A stretch of 64,000 bases of DNA from Psychrobacter sp. GTDB lineage: Bacteria; Pseudomonadota; Gammaproteobacteria; Pseudomonadales; Moraxellaceae. The translations under genes and the position numbers were made by a program. The notes beneath the pieces are model-generated. The model did no database searches, was not told where the DNA came from, and worked only from the letters and a program-made list of their open reading frames with translations. Shown in pieces: positions 55,659 through 64,000 of this stretch. The stretch lies in assembly GCA_018260445.1 (NCBI GenBank), contig JAGLBE010000004.1:62001-126000 (forward strand). The letters are read 5' to 3'. Positions within the stretch are counted from its first letter, which is position 1, and every line of letters begins with the position of its first letter.

Positions 55659-57584
55659 CTACCCTCCATAACCATATAATGTGCCGACTATTTTGTAAGT
55701 TAGCCACGCCGTCACATAAGCCAAAACAAATAAATAAGCGGTGATTGCCAAAGTTTGCGGCAATGACTTGGTTTCACGTCGAATCACCGCCAATGTTGCT
55801 AAGCACATCGGCGCATAGATATAAAATGCCAAAAATGCAAAGGCGGTCGCTAAGCCCCACTGCGCACGAATAATCGGCACCAAAGTGTGATGCACCATCT
55901 CATCGCCCACGTTGCCCACCGCATACACAGTGCCCAATGCCGCCACCACCACCTCGCGCGCTGCCAAGCCGGGTATCAGCGCAATGCACATCTGCCAGCT
56001 AAAGCCAATGGGGGCAAATAGAGGCTCGATGATATGGCCTAACATGCCCGCTAGGCTATAATCAATGGCTGGCCCTACTGCGCCCAGCGGCGGTTTAGGA
56101 AAGCTGACCAGCGCCCATAACAGCACCGATAAAGAAAATATCACGGTGCCCGCCTGCATTAAAAAGGCTCGCACCTTGCTCCAAAGCTCGGTGGCAATAT
56201 GCTTGATATTGGGCATCCGATACGTTGGCAATTCCATCAACAGCGGAAAGCTTATTTTATTAGCGTCGCCCTTGGCAAAACGGGTTAGCAACCAAGAGAC
56301 TAGTGCCGCCGAGACAATTCCAGCCGTATACAGGATAAATAGGGTCAACCCTTGCAAATTAAACAGCCCCAATATGGTTTTTTTGGGGATGACCGCGGCA
56401 ATAATCAGCGCATAAATAGGCAGCCTAGCCGAGCAGGTCAAAATAGGCAGCACGGCAATAGCGATAAAGCGCTCTCTTGGGTTAGGAATGGTTCGGGTGG
56501 ACATAATGGCAGGCACTGCACAAGCAAAACCTGACAATAACGGGATAAATGAGCGACCAGATAGCCCCACCTTAGCCAATACATTGTCTAGCAAAAATGC
56601 TGCTCGCGGCAAATATCCTGAATCTTCTAACAGTAATAAAAACAAAAATAATAAGGCGATTTGCGGCACAAAGACCACCACGCTACCCACACCAGCCACA
56701 ATGCCATCCACCAGCAAACTTTTTAAGATACCCTCAGGTAGCCAGCCTGCCAGCATGGCCCCAAAAGCATCCACCAACCCTTGCAAACCATCCATCATGG
56801 GCGCCGCCCAAGCATACACCGCCTGAAAAATAACGAACAGTATCACAAACAACAGAGCCACCCCAACAATAGGGTGTAATGCCCAATAATCCAGACGTTG
56901 GTGCCAGTTGGGTAGGCTTGGTGCGGTAGTCACCGTGTGCTGAATAATATCATCGGCTTGTTGGTATAATCGCTGCGCCTCGGCCATGGGTTGACGAAAG
57001 CGTATAGGGCGGGCGTAAGGCTGGTGCTGCTCGGCAAATTCGTTTATCAACGCCATCAGAGGTTGATTGGCTCCACGTTTGATGGCCACTGTTTTTACCA
57101 CCGGCATGCCCAGCGCATCGGAGAGCTGTTTTTCATCCACCACCAACCCTCGGCTTGCGGCCACATCGTGCAAATTTAGCGCCACCATCATCGGAAGCCC
57201 CAAACTTTTAAGCTCCAGTATCATCCGCAGCGACAGTCGCAAATTAGTCGCATCCGCTACCACAATAATGGCATCGGGGATTGCCTCATTTGGCATCTCG
57301 CCATACAATACCCGGCGGGTGACTTCCTCATCGGGACTCGTGGTTGCCAAACTATACGTGCCGGGTAAATCTAAAATGCGCACTCGGGTATCGCCGCTAA
57401 AGCTTGCTGAGCGTTTATCAACCGTTACCCCAGAATAATTGGCAACTTTTGCGTTTGAGCCGGTTAATAGGTTAAATAAGGCCGTTTTACCGCAGTTAGG
57501 CGCACCCACAAGAGCCAAAGTGATGACAGAGTTTGCAGAACTTGCCGATTGTGGCGGGGTATTTTGAACAAGAGAGGTTGGCAT
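55659..57584 (-). CDS. feoB: Ferrous iron transport protein B
   Basis: Main ferrous iron transporter of the inner membrane, with a cytoplasmic G domain. G1 is GAPNCGKTALFN (about 29-40), the G3 region is DLPGTYSLATTSPDEE, and G4 is ALNLHDVA (a variant of NxxD). The membrane part shows the two paired Gate-type segments, including GFACAVPAIMSTRTIPNPRERF. It has about 641 residues, shorter than the 773 of E. coli. The first ATG is at 57584, with a TTG just before it; no ribosome binding site is obvious, because 14-bp tandem repeats run up to the start. feoA lies 423 bp upstream, not adjacent as usual. Confidence 0.93.
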   Translation of the reverse strand: MPTSLVQNTPPQSASSANSVITLALVGAPNCGKTALFNLLTGSNAKVANYSGVTVDKRSASFSGDTRVRILDLPGTYSLATTSPDEEVTRRVLYGEMPNEAIPDAIIVVADATNLRLSLRMILELKSLGLPMMVALNLHDVAASRGLVVDEKQLSDALGMPVVKTVAIKRGANQPLMALINEFAEQHQPYARPIRFRQPMAEAQRLYQQADDIIQHTVTTAPSLPNWHQRLDYWALHPIVGVALLFVILFVIFQAVYAWAAPMMDGLQGLVDAFGAMLAGWLPEGILKSLLVDGIVAGVGSVVVFVPQIALLFLFLLLLEDSGYLPRAAFLLDNVLAKVGLSGRSFIPLLSGFACAVPAIMSTRTIPNPRERFIAIAVLPILTCSARLPIYALIIAAVIPKKTILGLFNLQGLTLFILYTAGIVSAALVSWLLTRFAKGDANKISFPLLMELPTYRMPNIKHIATELWSKVRAFLMQAGTVIFSLSVLLWALVSFPKPPLGAVGPAIDYSLAGMLGHIIEPLFAPIGFSWQMCIALIPGLAAREVVVAALGTVYAVGNVGDEMVHHTLVPIIRAQWGLATAFAFLAFYIYAPMCLATLAVIRRETKSLPQTLAITAYLFVLAYVTAWLTYKIVGTLYGYGG

Positions 57585-57593
57585 CAAGATTGA

Positions 57594-57649
57594 GTCACTG
57601 CTATAAAGTCACTGCTATAAAGTCACTGAGATAAAGTCACTGAGATAAA
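57594..57649. repeat. Four 14-bp tandem repeats directly before feoB
   Basis: Two units of GTCACTGCTATAAA and two of GTCACTGAGATAAA occupy 56 bases ending seven bases before the feoB start region. The array replaces the place where a ribosome binding site would be. Slippage could change expression. Confidence 0.85.
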
Positions 57650-58010
57650 GCGACAGGGAAACCAAAGATAAATCTGTGTTAATCGCGACTTAGCAAAAAG
57701 TATTCGCTTCGTCCAAGGCATACGACATTGCTAAGCTTTTAAATTAGCTTTAAAATTAGCTTTTAAATCTAGGCTCTAAAATCGGTTAAGCAGCACCATC
57801 CACTAAAGCACCACAATTGGGTGGACAAATTAGATGGATAAGTGAATTGAATAAATTATCTGAAAAAATAGGTGCTCAGCAACAGTTATTACCTACCCAA
57901 GCAACCATTGCGATAGCATTGGCAGTTAGCAGGTACAACAATAGATAGCAGATATAGACAGCAGATATAGATAGCCAAACTGCTGCCGCCAACGATTTAA
58001 CCCGAAGGCG
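57650..58010. other. Gene-free feoA-feoB gap
   Basis: No gene fits here. Small direct repeats occur (TTTTAAATTAGC/TTTAAAATTAGC near 57738 and ATAGATAGCAGATATAGACAGC near 57940). No promoter or terminator was identified with confidence. Confidence 0.45.
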
Positions 58011-58337
58011 CTATATCACCCGGCAGCGAATTTTTTTCAGCTCATCAACACGTAAGCTAAACTGCACGCCTGAGCTCAATTGCACGGCATAAGGAGGGCG
58101 ACCAAATAACCCTTTGGCAATAATACGTAAGGTAGTATTTGGCAAAAACCCTAAATCTTTTAAGCGTTGACTTACCAGCTTGTCACTGTCGCCAAAATTG
58201 GCATTATCAACGATACTGTCAATCAAGGCGATTTGATTTTTGCCCACCTCCACCAACGAGCAAACAGGAGAAAGTGCCTTTTCTGTATGGCACGCTTGAT
58301 AAACCGTTGGGAGGGTCATCACCGCAAGTGAGGTCAT
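58011..58337 (-). CDS. feoA: Ferrous iron transport protein A
   Basis: Small SH3-like cytoplasmic protein required for FeoB function. The core is GDSDKLVSQRLKDLGFLPNTTLRII, then GRPPYAVQLSSGVQFSLRVDELKKI, a classic FeoA pattern. The 108 residues include an N-terminal extension of about 30 residues. An internal ATG at 58319 would shorten this. The start at 58337 has GGA seven bases upstream. A promoter and a Fur-like operator lie upstream (58364-58420). The amidase gene lies further upstream in the same direction. Confidence 0.9.
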   Translation of the reverse strand: MTSLAVMTLPTVYQACHTEKALSPVCSLVEVGKNQIALIDSIVDNANFGDSDKLVSQRLKDLGFLPNTTLRIIAKGLFGRPPYAVQLSSGVQFSLRVDELKKIRCRVI

Positions 58338-58363
58338 ATATCAGTCCAAAAACAAAGGTAAAT

Positions 58364-58388
58364 GTAAATAAGAATGCTTTGCATTTAC
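58364..58388 (-). promoter_or_regulatory. Candidate Fur operator of feoA
   Basis: GTAAAT and ATTTAC form an inverted repeat around AAGAATGCTTTGC, and the centre matches about half of the 19-bp Fur consensus. It lies at and just downstream of the expected transcription start. Iron control of feo is well established in other bacteria; the site itself is only a candidate. Confidence 0.35.
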
Positions 58389-58391
58389 ACT

Positions 58392-58420
58392 ATTATAGAC
58401 CTAGTTTTGTCAATGAACAA
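58392..58420 (-). promoter_or_regulatory. Sigma-70 promoter of feoA
   Basis: On the minus strand TTGTTC (58420-58415), a 17-bp spacer and TATAAT (58397-58392) lie 55 bases before the feoA start. Confidence 0.6.
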
Positions 58421-58480
58421 TACTTTTTATCTTTTTATCTTTTTATCAAGCCTAAAATGTTCGTGCTTGCGCTGCCACCT

Positions 58481-60088
58481 CTAAAACACTGGATCGGTAA
58501 ACAGACCTGCGCGCTCAAACTCGCCTGCCAATGATAACAACGTGGCCTCGTCATTCATTTGACCAATAAACTGCATACCAATGGGCAGACCTTTTTTACT
58601 CATGCCAAGGGGGACAGACATTGCTGGCAAACCAGTGATATTGCCAAGCGTGGTGAACGCCATTTTGCTCAGCACTGGGTAACTAAGTTTTTCGATGAGA
58701 CTGGAGTGATAAATCAGCTTGCCCACGTTGACCCGTTTGTCGACAATACCGGTCGTCGCCAATAACATTTCATCAAAGCGGCTGGGTGGCAACACCCCGA
58801 GTTTGACCGCTGTTGTGGGCACAGTGGGAGATAAAATCATGTCGTATTTTTCTAACAATAGCCCCGTTTGATACTGCACCTTATGCCAGCCATGTTTGGC
58901 TTGCAGTAAGTCTATGGCAGTGAGTGACTTGCCGATCATTGCCACATTCAGGGTTTGCGGCTCAAGTTCCGCTATTTGCTCTTTGCCGTAATGTTCGGTT
59001 AGATAATCTATTTTAAACGCCGTGTGCGCACTCACCACAGTAAAAAAATCGCGCCACATCATGTTGATATCGATATCAGGTTGGGCGTATTCCACGCTAT
59101 GCCCCATCGCCTCTAATTGCTTGGCCGTTTGCTCGAATACTTTGCTAACGTCTTTCTCCACTTGGGTATTTGGAAACAAGGGGTCACGCATCAGCGCAAT
59201 TTTAAGCGGTTTGGGTGCCCGCTGTGCTGCCTCTAAAAAGCTGGTGCTGCTATTGGGTGCAATCACATAGGGGGCGCCAACCTCACGCCCGGCAGTGGCA
59301 TCAAGCATCGCCGCACTATCGCGCACCGAGCGGGTGATAACATGGTCGGCAATAGCGCCCTCCCAGCCATCGCCCCAGGTTGGCCCTTGCGGATTGCGCC
59401 CTCGGCTGGGTTTGAGACCAAACACACCGCACCAGGCCGCCGGAAAGCGAATGGAGCCGCCGCCATCGCCAGCACCCGCCATGGGCACGATGCCTGCACT
59501 GACAGCAGCCGCACTACCACCTGATGAGCCACCCGTGCTATAGCCCTTTTTAAACGGGTTATGGGTTGGGCCAAAAGATTTGGGCTCAGTGGTGATAATT
59601 AGCCCCAATTCTGGCGTATTGGTTTTTCCAAAGGTGTTTAGTCCAGCAGCGCGCATGCGCTTGACCAATTCACTATCTTTGGTGGGCACAATATTAATAC
59701 TACGGCTGCCAAACTTTATGGGCTCGTCTGCAAACATAAAGCCCAAGTCTTTGAGCAAATAGGGCACCCCGCTAAAAGGGCCCTCTGGCAACCCGTTTTG
59801 AATAGCGTTAAATGCCCGCTCATCAAAGCGATGGATAATGGCATTGAGCTTGGGGTTTAGGGTATTGGCCTGATGAATAGCGGCCTGTAGCGCCTCTTTG
59901 GCGCTGATGTCACCCGCTTTGATAAGTGCGGCCAAGCCCATCGCATCGTATTGATTGTATTCCTTAAAGTTTGCGCCATTGGCGGGCGCTGCGATGAGTG
60001 CTTTATAAGCGGTAGACTTTAAGGCTTTGGTTGCTGTGGACTTAAGCACCTTGGTTGCCGTCGATTTAAGAGAGATCGATTTGAACAT
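58481..60088 (-). CDS. Amidase signature family protein
   Basis: Amidase-signature hydrolase. The Ser-Ser-Lys triad is visible: Lys in PYLLKDLG (about residue 113), and the two serines in [16 protein letters not shown] (about 185-200). [20 protein letters not shown] is the second conserved block. The closest recognisable pattern is the 6-aminohexanoate-cyclic-dimer hydrolase or GatA-like amidase group, but the substrate cannot be told. The first 30 residues hold three LKSTATK-type repeats. AAGGAAG lies before the ATG. It has 535 residues, as usual. Confidence 0.9.
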   Translation of the reverse strand: MFKSISLKSTATKVLKSTATKALKSTAYKALIAAPANGANFKEYNQYDAMGLAALIKAGDISAKEALQAAIHQANTLNPKLNAIIHRFDERAFNAIQNGLPEGPFSGVPYLLKDLGFMFADEPIKFGSRSINIVPTKDSELVKRMRAAGLNTFGKTNTPELGLIITTEPKSFGPTHNPFKKGYSTGGSSGGSAAAVSAGIVPMAGAGDGGGSIRFPAAWCGVFGLKPSRGRNPQGPTWGDGWEGAIADHVITRSVRDSAAMLDATAGREVGAPYVIAPNSSTSFLEAAQRAPKPLKIALMRDPLFPNTQVEKDVSKVFEQTAKQLEAMGHSVEYAQPDIDINMMWRDFFTVVSAHTAFKIDYLTEHYGKEQIAELEPQTLNVAMIGKSLTAIDLLQAKHGWHKVQYQTGLLLEKYDMILSPTVPTTAVKLGVLPPSRFDEMLLATTGIVDKRVNVGKLIYHSSLIEKLSYPVLSKMAFTTLGNITGLPAMSVPLGMSKKGLPIGMQFIGQMNDEATLLSLAGEFERAGLFTDPVF

Positions 60089-60180
60089 AGCTTTCTTCCT
60101 TGAAATTGCGAGTAATAAATCAGACTTATGATGGCTTTATCTTTCGAGTATACCGTAAACTAACTTGACAAAACATAACA

Positions 60181-60214
60181 AAAAAAAGCCAAACCCTAAG
60201 GTTTGACTTTTTTT
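60181..60214 (-). terminator. Terminator between pirin and amidase genes
   Basis: AAAAAAAG plus CAAACC pairs with GGTTTG plus CTTTTTTT around CTAA (one mismatch). It lies about 120 bases after the pirin stop, with T-runs for both strands. Confidence 0.8.
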
Positions 60215-60336
60215 GAACAGCTTGATACAGAATGTTGACTGCAAAATAGTTGGCAAATAAGGCGTTGTTTATGATGCCCAGTTTTACGCAAGCCTACTGC
60301 ATATATAAGCCTACTGCATAAACTTACTGCATAAGC

Positions 60337-61044
60337 TTACATAGGAACTTCCATTAACAACACCCGTGAATCTTCTAACGCTTCTACGTCAAAAGCATCA
60401 GCATCTTCGATACCTAAGCCATCACGCGTATCTAAAACTTGCTCACCGATTTTGACCTTACCTTCAATCACAAACACATACACCCCGTCGCCTTTATTTT
60501 TAAGGCTATAAGGCGCTGTCACACCCTTATCCAAATTGCCCATATGAAACCAAGCATCTTGATGAATCCAAACACCTGCATCATCTGGGTTTGGCGATAG
60601 GATTTGTCCAAACTCATTGGGTTTGAGCATATCGGCAATTTTTAACTGCTGATAGCGAGGTGCAACCCCTTGTTTGTTGGGCATCACCCAAATCTGAAAA
60701 AATCGCACCGGCTCGCCGGCGTTGCCGTTCATTTCGCTATGGGCAATACCGGTACCGGCTGACATGACTTGTATTTCGCCACTTTCGATGATGCCATCGG
60801 TGCCAATAGTGTCTTTGTGCGCCAATTTGCCCGACGTCGGGATAGAGATAATTTCCATATCACGGTGCGGATGGGTGCCAAAGCCTCGGCTGCCTTCTAC
60901 AAAGTCATCATTGATGACACGTAGGGCGCCAAAGCCCATACGCTCAGGGTTGTAGTAATTGGCAAAGCTAAAAGTGTGTTTACTTTTTAGCCAACCATGA
61001 TCGGCATTGCCACGAGTGTCTGCTTTATGGAGGGTGGTTTTCAT
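60337..61044 (-). CDS. Pirin family protein
   Basis: Bicupin of the pirin family (YhhW-like); some members act as quercetinases. The N-terminal cupin has the metal ligands in THPHRDMEII (His58, His60) and GIAHSEMN (His102, Glu104). The opening ADHGWLKSKHTFSFANYY is a family signature. The 235 residues match YhhW-type proteins. AAGGAAATATT lies before the ATG. The fourth 102-bp element lies 31 bp upstream, so the promoter region is probably altered by it. Confidence 0.93.
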   Translation of the reverse strand: MKTTLHKADTRGNADHGWLKSKHTFSFANYYNPERMGFGALRVINDDFVEGSRGFGTHPHRDMEIISIPTSGKLAHKDTIGTDGIIESGEIQVMSAGTGIAHSEMNGNAGEPVRFFQIWVMPNKQGVAPRYQQLKIADMLKPNEFGQILSPNPDDAGVWIHQDAWFHMGNLDKGVTAPYSLKNKGDGVYVFVIEGKVKIGEQVLDTRDGLGIEDADAFDVEALEDSRVLLMEVPM

Positions 61045-61075
61045 AATATTTCCTTAATATCAATATAATTTAATA

Positions 61076-61177
61076 AGTAACAGAACAAATTTAAAATATA
61101 ATCTGATTTTTGTGGGGTATGTTGTGCTAAACCACACTATAAGATTTCATATTATAAGATAATTTCGTTTTGATACT
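61076..61177 (+). mobile_element. 102-bp MITE-like element, copy 4
   Basis: Identical to copies 1-3, + orientation, flanked by TA at 61074-61075 and 61178-61179. It lies between pirin and ftsK, 31 bases upstream of the pirin ATG. Here the AGTAACAG end faces the gene, the opposite of copies 1-3. Confidence 0.9.
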
Positions 61178-61314
61178 TAATTTAAAAATGTAATCAAATG
61201 ATGGCCTGTCACCTAAACCATGCCATTTTATCATCAACATTTACTTAATAAGGACGGGTTATTGTTAATTCAAGTTTAATTCTGTAAAACAGAGGCTACG
61301 CTTAAAAAAACAGG

Positions 61315-64000
61315 CTACATCAATAGCTCACGTTTGCCACTTTTACCCATAGAGCTGACCAAGCCGGCATCCTCCATGGAGTCAACAATACGCGCCGCTC
61401 GGTTATAACCTATACTAAATTTACGCTGAATGCTAGAGGCCGATACCTTGCGGGTTTCCAGCACAAACGCCACCGCTTCATCATATAAATTGTCATCCTC
61501 CCCAGAGGTATTGTCGGCACCACTACTGCCACTGGCAGTTAACTCAAAATTGCTCGCCATATTGTCAATATAATCTGGGGCGCCTCGTTCTCGCCAAGCA
61601 TCGCAGACTCGGTTGACCTCTTCATCGCTCACATAAGCGCCATGCACCCGCTCGGGTTCGATTTGTCCAGGGCCTAAAAACAGCATATCGCCATTGCCCA
61701 GCATGTCTTCAGCGCCGCCGGCATCTAAAATTGTGCGCGAGTCAATTTTTGAGTTTACCCGCAGTGCTGCACGCACCGGAATATTGGCTTTAATCAAACC
61801 GGTAATCACATCTACTGAGGGGCGCTGCGTCGCCAGCATTAAATGAATGCCCGCAGCGCGCGATTTTTGTGCCAGCCTTGTGATGAGCTCCTCGGCTTGC
61901 TTGCCCACTTGCATAATCATATCGGCAAACTCATCGGCCACAATCACAATCATTGGTAAGGTTTTGAGCTTTGGCGCTCTGTCGATACTCACGCTGTCAT
62001 TGGGACGCCACAATGGGTCAATCATCGGCCTGCCCGCTTTTTCTGCGGCAATCACTTTTTTATTAAACTCGTCAAGCTTACGCACTTTAAGCAGGCTCAT
62101 GAGCTGATAACGGCGCTCCATCTCGGCGACGCACCACGACAAGCTACTGGCCGCCTCATTCATGTCGGTCACCACTGGGGTGAGTAGATGCGGTATGTCA
62201 TTGTAATTGGCCAACTCCAATTGTTTGGGGTCAATCAAAATCAAGCGCAGCTCGGATGGTTTATATTTAAGTAGCATCGATAACAGCATGGAATTGACCA
62301 AAACCGATTTGCCCGACCCTGTGGTCCCTGCTACCAACATATGCGGTGCGCGTGCCAAATCGGTAATAATGGGTTTACCGCCAATATCCATGCCCATTGC
62401 CATGCTTATTTGCGCATTGGGGTCTTTATATTTTTCGGTCTCGAGCAATTCTACCAGGCGCACCATAGCCCGTTTTTTGTTGGGGATTTCGATACCAATA
62501 TAGGGTTTACCGGGAATCACTTCGACCACCCGCAAAGTCGCCATCGATAATGAGCGGGCTAAATCCCTTGATATTCCAGTGACTTTACTGGCTTTTATGC
62601 CCGGCGCCAGCTCGACTTCAAAACGGGTAACGACCGGCCCGGGTATCGCATTGATAACCTCAGCTTTGACATTAAATTCTTGCAATTTAATCTCTAATAA
62701 TTCAGCTAGCTGCACCAAGTCAGCTTCGGTATAACTTGGACTACGGTCAGGGTCGGGTGCATCAAGTATGGATATTGCGGGCAATGGCGATAAGCTTTCA
62801 CGGTGCTTTGCGGTTTGCATCGAGCGACTTTTTGCTCTATAAGCGGCATCATCGTGGATATCCGGCAATTGACTCACGCTCGCCGAATTTGTATCTGGCA
62901 CCATCTCTTCGATGTAATTTTCTAAACCGCTGTCTGGCACTTCAAAATGCACCCTAGACAGTGTTGTTGTCTCTGTGTCACTGTCAATACTGTAATTTCT
63001 ATCACTGGCATTTCTGCGACTATTTCTATCACTATCATTACTGTCGTCACTATCATTACTGTCGTCACTATCATTACTGTCGTCACTATTATTACTGTCG
63101 TTACTACCACTATCAGTACCACTGTCATCAATCATGCTTTCAGTCAGTTGAACTGCTGCTGATTGACTCAGCTTTGGGGATAAATCAGCAAACGGATTGG
63201 CTGAAGGCATATTGTTATGATGGCTGACATCGGTGGCCTCTGTTAACTGAGCATTCTGCCGCGCGCTATCAAGCAGAGTATGCGCCGCAATGTCTAGCAC
63301 GCTATGCGCTGTCGACCCTGTTGACTCTGCTAACTCAGCGCTGGGGACTGCCGATTTAGCAGCGCCAAAAGAAAAACCGGCTATTTTTTTGGTATGCTCA
63401 GTGGCATCGCCCTGAGTAGGGTCAGAGGTATGGCTATACGCATTGTTCGCCTCTGGACTTAGGTCGTGGCTTGCATCATGACTATTGGCATTATAGGCAT
63501 AGTCCTGCTCTGCTCTGAAAGCCGCCAGTGAATCGCCATCGCCATCACTTTGCCCAGGTGCCTGCCCTTGGTTGACCCGCTGCTCATTAAAGCTATCCAC
63601 CCTGCTTTTTAAATCGGTCACCCCGTCTTTTAATAATTTCTCTTGCGCTTCTTGGCGTTGTAAATTGAGTAAGCTCTCACCAATACCCGAGCCTACCAAA
63701 AACTCATCCAACAAATTACCAAACGGCGCGTTTTGGTTTTGGTCTTGGTTTTGGTCTTGGTCATGTTGCGGTGGCAAATGAGCGTTGTTGATACTATCTT
63801 CGTGACAAGATTGCTCGTTTAAATCCAAGGCCAATTGATCAAACAACGGCGATGTTGTGCCATTACGGCGATTGCGCCCCGTCGTATGGTCGTCACTAGC
63901 GTCACTAGCATCACTATTGTCACTATAGGTAGCATGGCTAACGTCATTACTATTACCATCGTCGTTGCTATAGTTGTGGTCACGCTTATGGTCATGATCA
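61315..64000 (-). CDS. ftsK: DNA translocase FtsK (5' end outside window)
   Basis: Motor that pumps chromosomal DNA through the division septum. The visible part has a long linker, then the RecA-like motor with Walker A VAGTTGSGKSVLVNSMLLSML and RLILIDPKQLELANYNDIPH, and a C-terminal gamma winged helix (SIQRKFSIGYNRAARIVDSM) that reads KOPS. The frame stays open from a TTG at 63846 to the window edge, so the N-terminal membrane domain lies beyond 64000. The linker has DDSNDS repeats encoded by an 18-bp array at 63029-63100. It has at least 895 residues in this window. Confidence 0.93.
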   Translation of the reverse strand, partial: DHDHKRDHNYSNDDGNSNDVSHATYSDNSDASDASDDHTTGRNRRNGTTSPLFDQLALDLNEQSCHEDSINNAHLPPQHDQDQNQDQNQNAPFGNLLDEFLVGSGIGESLLNLQRQEAQEKLLKDGVTDLKSRVDSFNEQRVNQGQAPGQSDGDGDSLAAFRAEQDYAYNANSHDASHDLSPEANNAYSHTSDPTQGDATEHTKKIAGFSFGAAKSAVPSAELAESTGSTAHSVLDIAAHTLLDSARQNAQLTEATDVSHHNNMPSANPFADLSPKLSQSAAVQLTESMIDDSGTDSGSNDSNNSDDSNDSDDSNDSDDSNDSDRNSRRNASDRNYSIDSDTETTTLSRVHFEVPDSGLENYIEEMVPDTNSASVSQLPDIHDDAAYRAKSRSMQTAKHRESLSPLPAISILDAPDPDRSPSYTEADLVQLAELLEIKLQEFNVKAEVINAIPGPVVTRFEVELAPGIKASKVTGISRDLARSLSMATLRVVEVIPGKPYIGIEIPNKKRAMVRLVELLETEKYKDPNAQISMAMGMDIGGKPIITDLARAPHMLVAGTTGSGKSVLVNSMLLSMLLKYKPSELRLILIDPKQLELANYNDIPHLLTPVVTDMNEAASSLSWCVAEMERRYQLMSLLKVRKLDEFNKKVIAAEKAGRPMIDPLWRPNDSVSIDRAPKLKTLPMIVIVADEFADMIMQVGKQAEELITRLAQKSRAAGIHLMLATQRPSVDVITGLIKANIPVRAALRVNSKIDSRTILDAGGAEDMLGNGDMLFLGPGQIEPERVHGAYVSDEEVNRVCDAWRERGAPDYIDNMASNFELTASGSSGADNTSGEDDNLYDEAVAFVLETRKVSASSIQRKFSIGYNRAARIVDSMEDAGLVSSMGKSGKRELLM
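63029..63100. repeat. Four 18-bp tandem repeats in the ftsK linker
   Basis: Three exact copies of TCACTATCATTACTGTCG and a fourth with one change run in frame. On the minus strand each adds six residues of the DDSNDS type, so variation would lengthen or shorten the linker without a frameshift. Confidence 0.92.

Overview
The window looks like chromosomal DNA of a gammaproteobacterium of the family Moraxellaceae, most likely Psychrobacter. This rests on protein resemblance, on the gene order (hisZ-purA; pyrH-frr-uppS-cdsA-dxr-rseP-bamA-lpxD-fabZ-lpxA) and on the many Asp/Ser/Thr/Asn-rich low-complexity inserts in otherwise conserved proteins. No database search was possible, so the genus is an inference.

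Layout. 1-1.5 kb: asd, preceded by a 102-bp palindromic element. 1.6-15.5 kb: a long minus-strand envelope and housekeeping block (rimO, pyrH, frr, uppS, cdsA, dxr, rseP, bamA, lpxD, fabZ, lpxA) for translation, isoprenoid, phospholipid, outer-membrane protein and lipid A synthesis; skp and lpxB, often part of this cluster, are missing. 15.8-19.6 kb: ntrB-ntrC behind a candidate sigma-54 promoter with two upstream NtrC-like sites. 19.8-22.5 kb: tRNA-Leu, a Ser/Thr kinase with an SDN repeat insert, and a DUF815 ATPase. 22.6-31 kb: an LprI-like exported protein (possibly frameshifted), purA, a small TA-flanked palindromic element, hisZ, a DUF2237 protein, corA, psiE, folD, tRNA-Cys and tRNA-Leu. 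31.5-34.3 kb: umuD, umuC and an SRAP (YedK/HMCES) gene, a DNA-damage group.

34.3-37.6 kb is the most accessory-looking part: short unknown genes, exported proteins, two 102-bp elements, and a decayed fragment of a neighbouring lipoprotein gene. One element has landed two codons into a secreted-protein gene; removing it and one TA restores a start codon and ribosome binding site. 37.6-42.2 kb holds a yjbE/yjbF/yjbH-like exopolysaccharide secretion operon. 42.2-43.1 kb is a gene-free, partly AT-rich region with a long hairpin. 43.1-50.5 kb: creD, metY, nfuA, a CorC/CNNM-type protein, a renalase-like flavoprotein. 50.9-55.3 kb: an unrecognised protein with an acidic helical N-terminus, acs, a YhiN/HI0933 flavoprotein. 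55.5-58.4 kb: iron uptake (feoA, feoB and a small Cys-rich membrane protein) behind a candidate promoter and Fur-like operator. 58.5-64 kb: an amidase, a pirin, the fourth 102-bp element, and ftsK running off the window edge.

The main discoveries readable from sequence are: four identical 102-bp TA-flanked elements, each next to a gene start, with one insertion reconstructable to the base; the candidate sigma-54/NtrC control of ntrBC; an A8 tract that appears to break a signal peptide; and a lineage-style habit of short tandem DNA repeats inside housekeeping genes.
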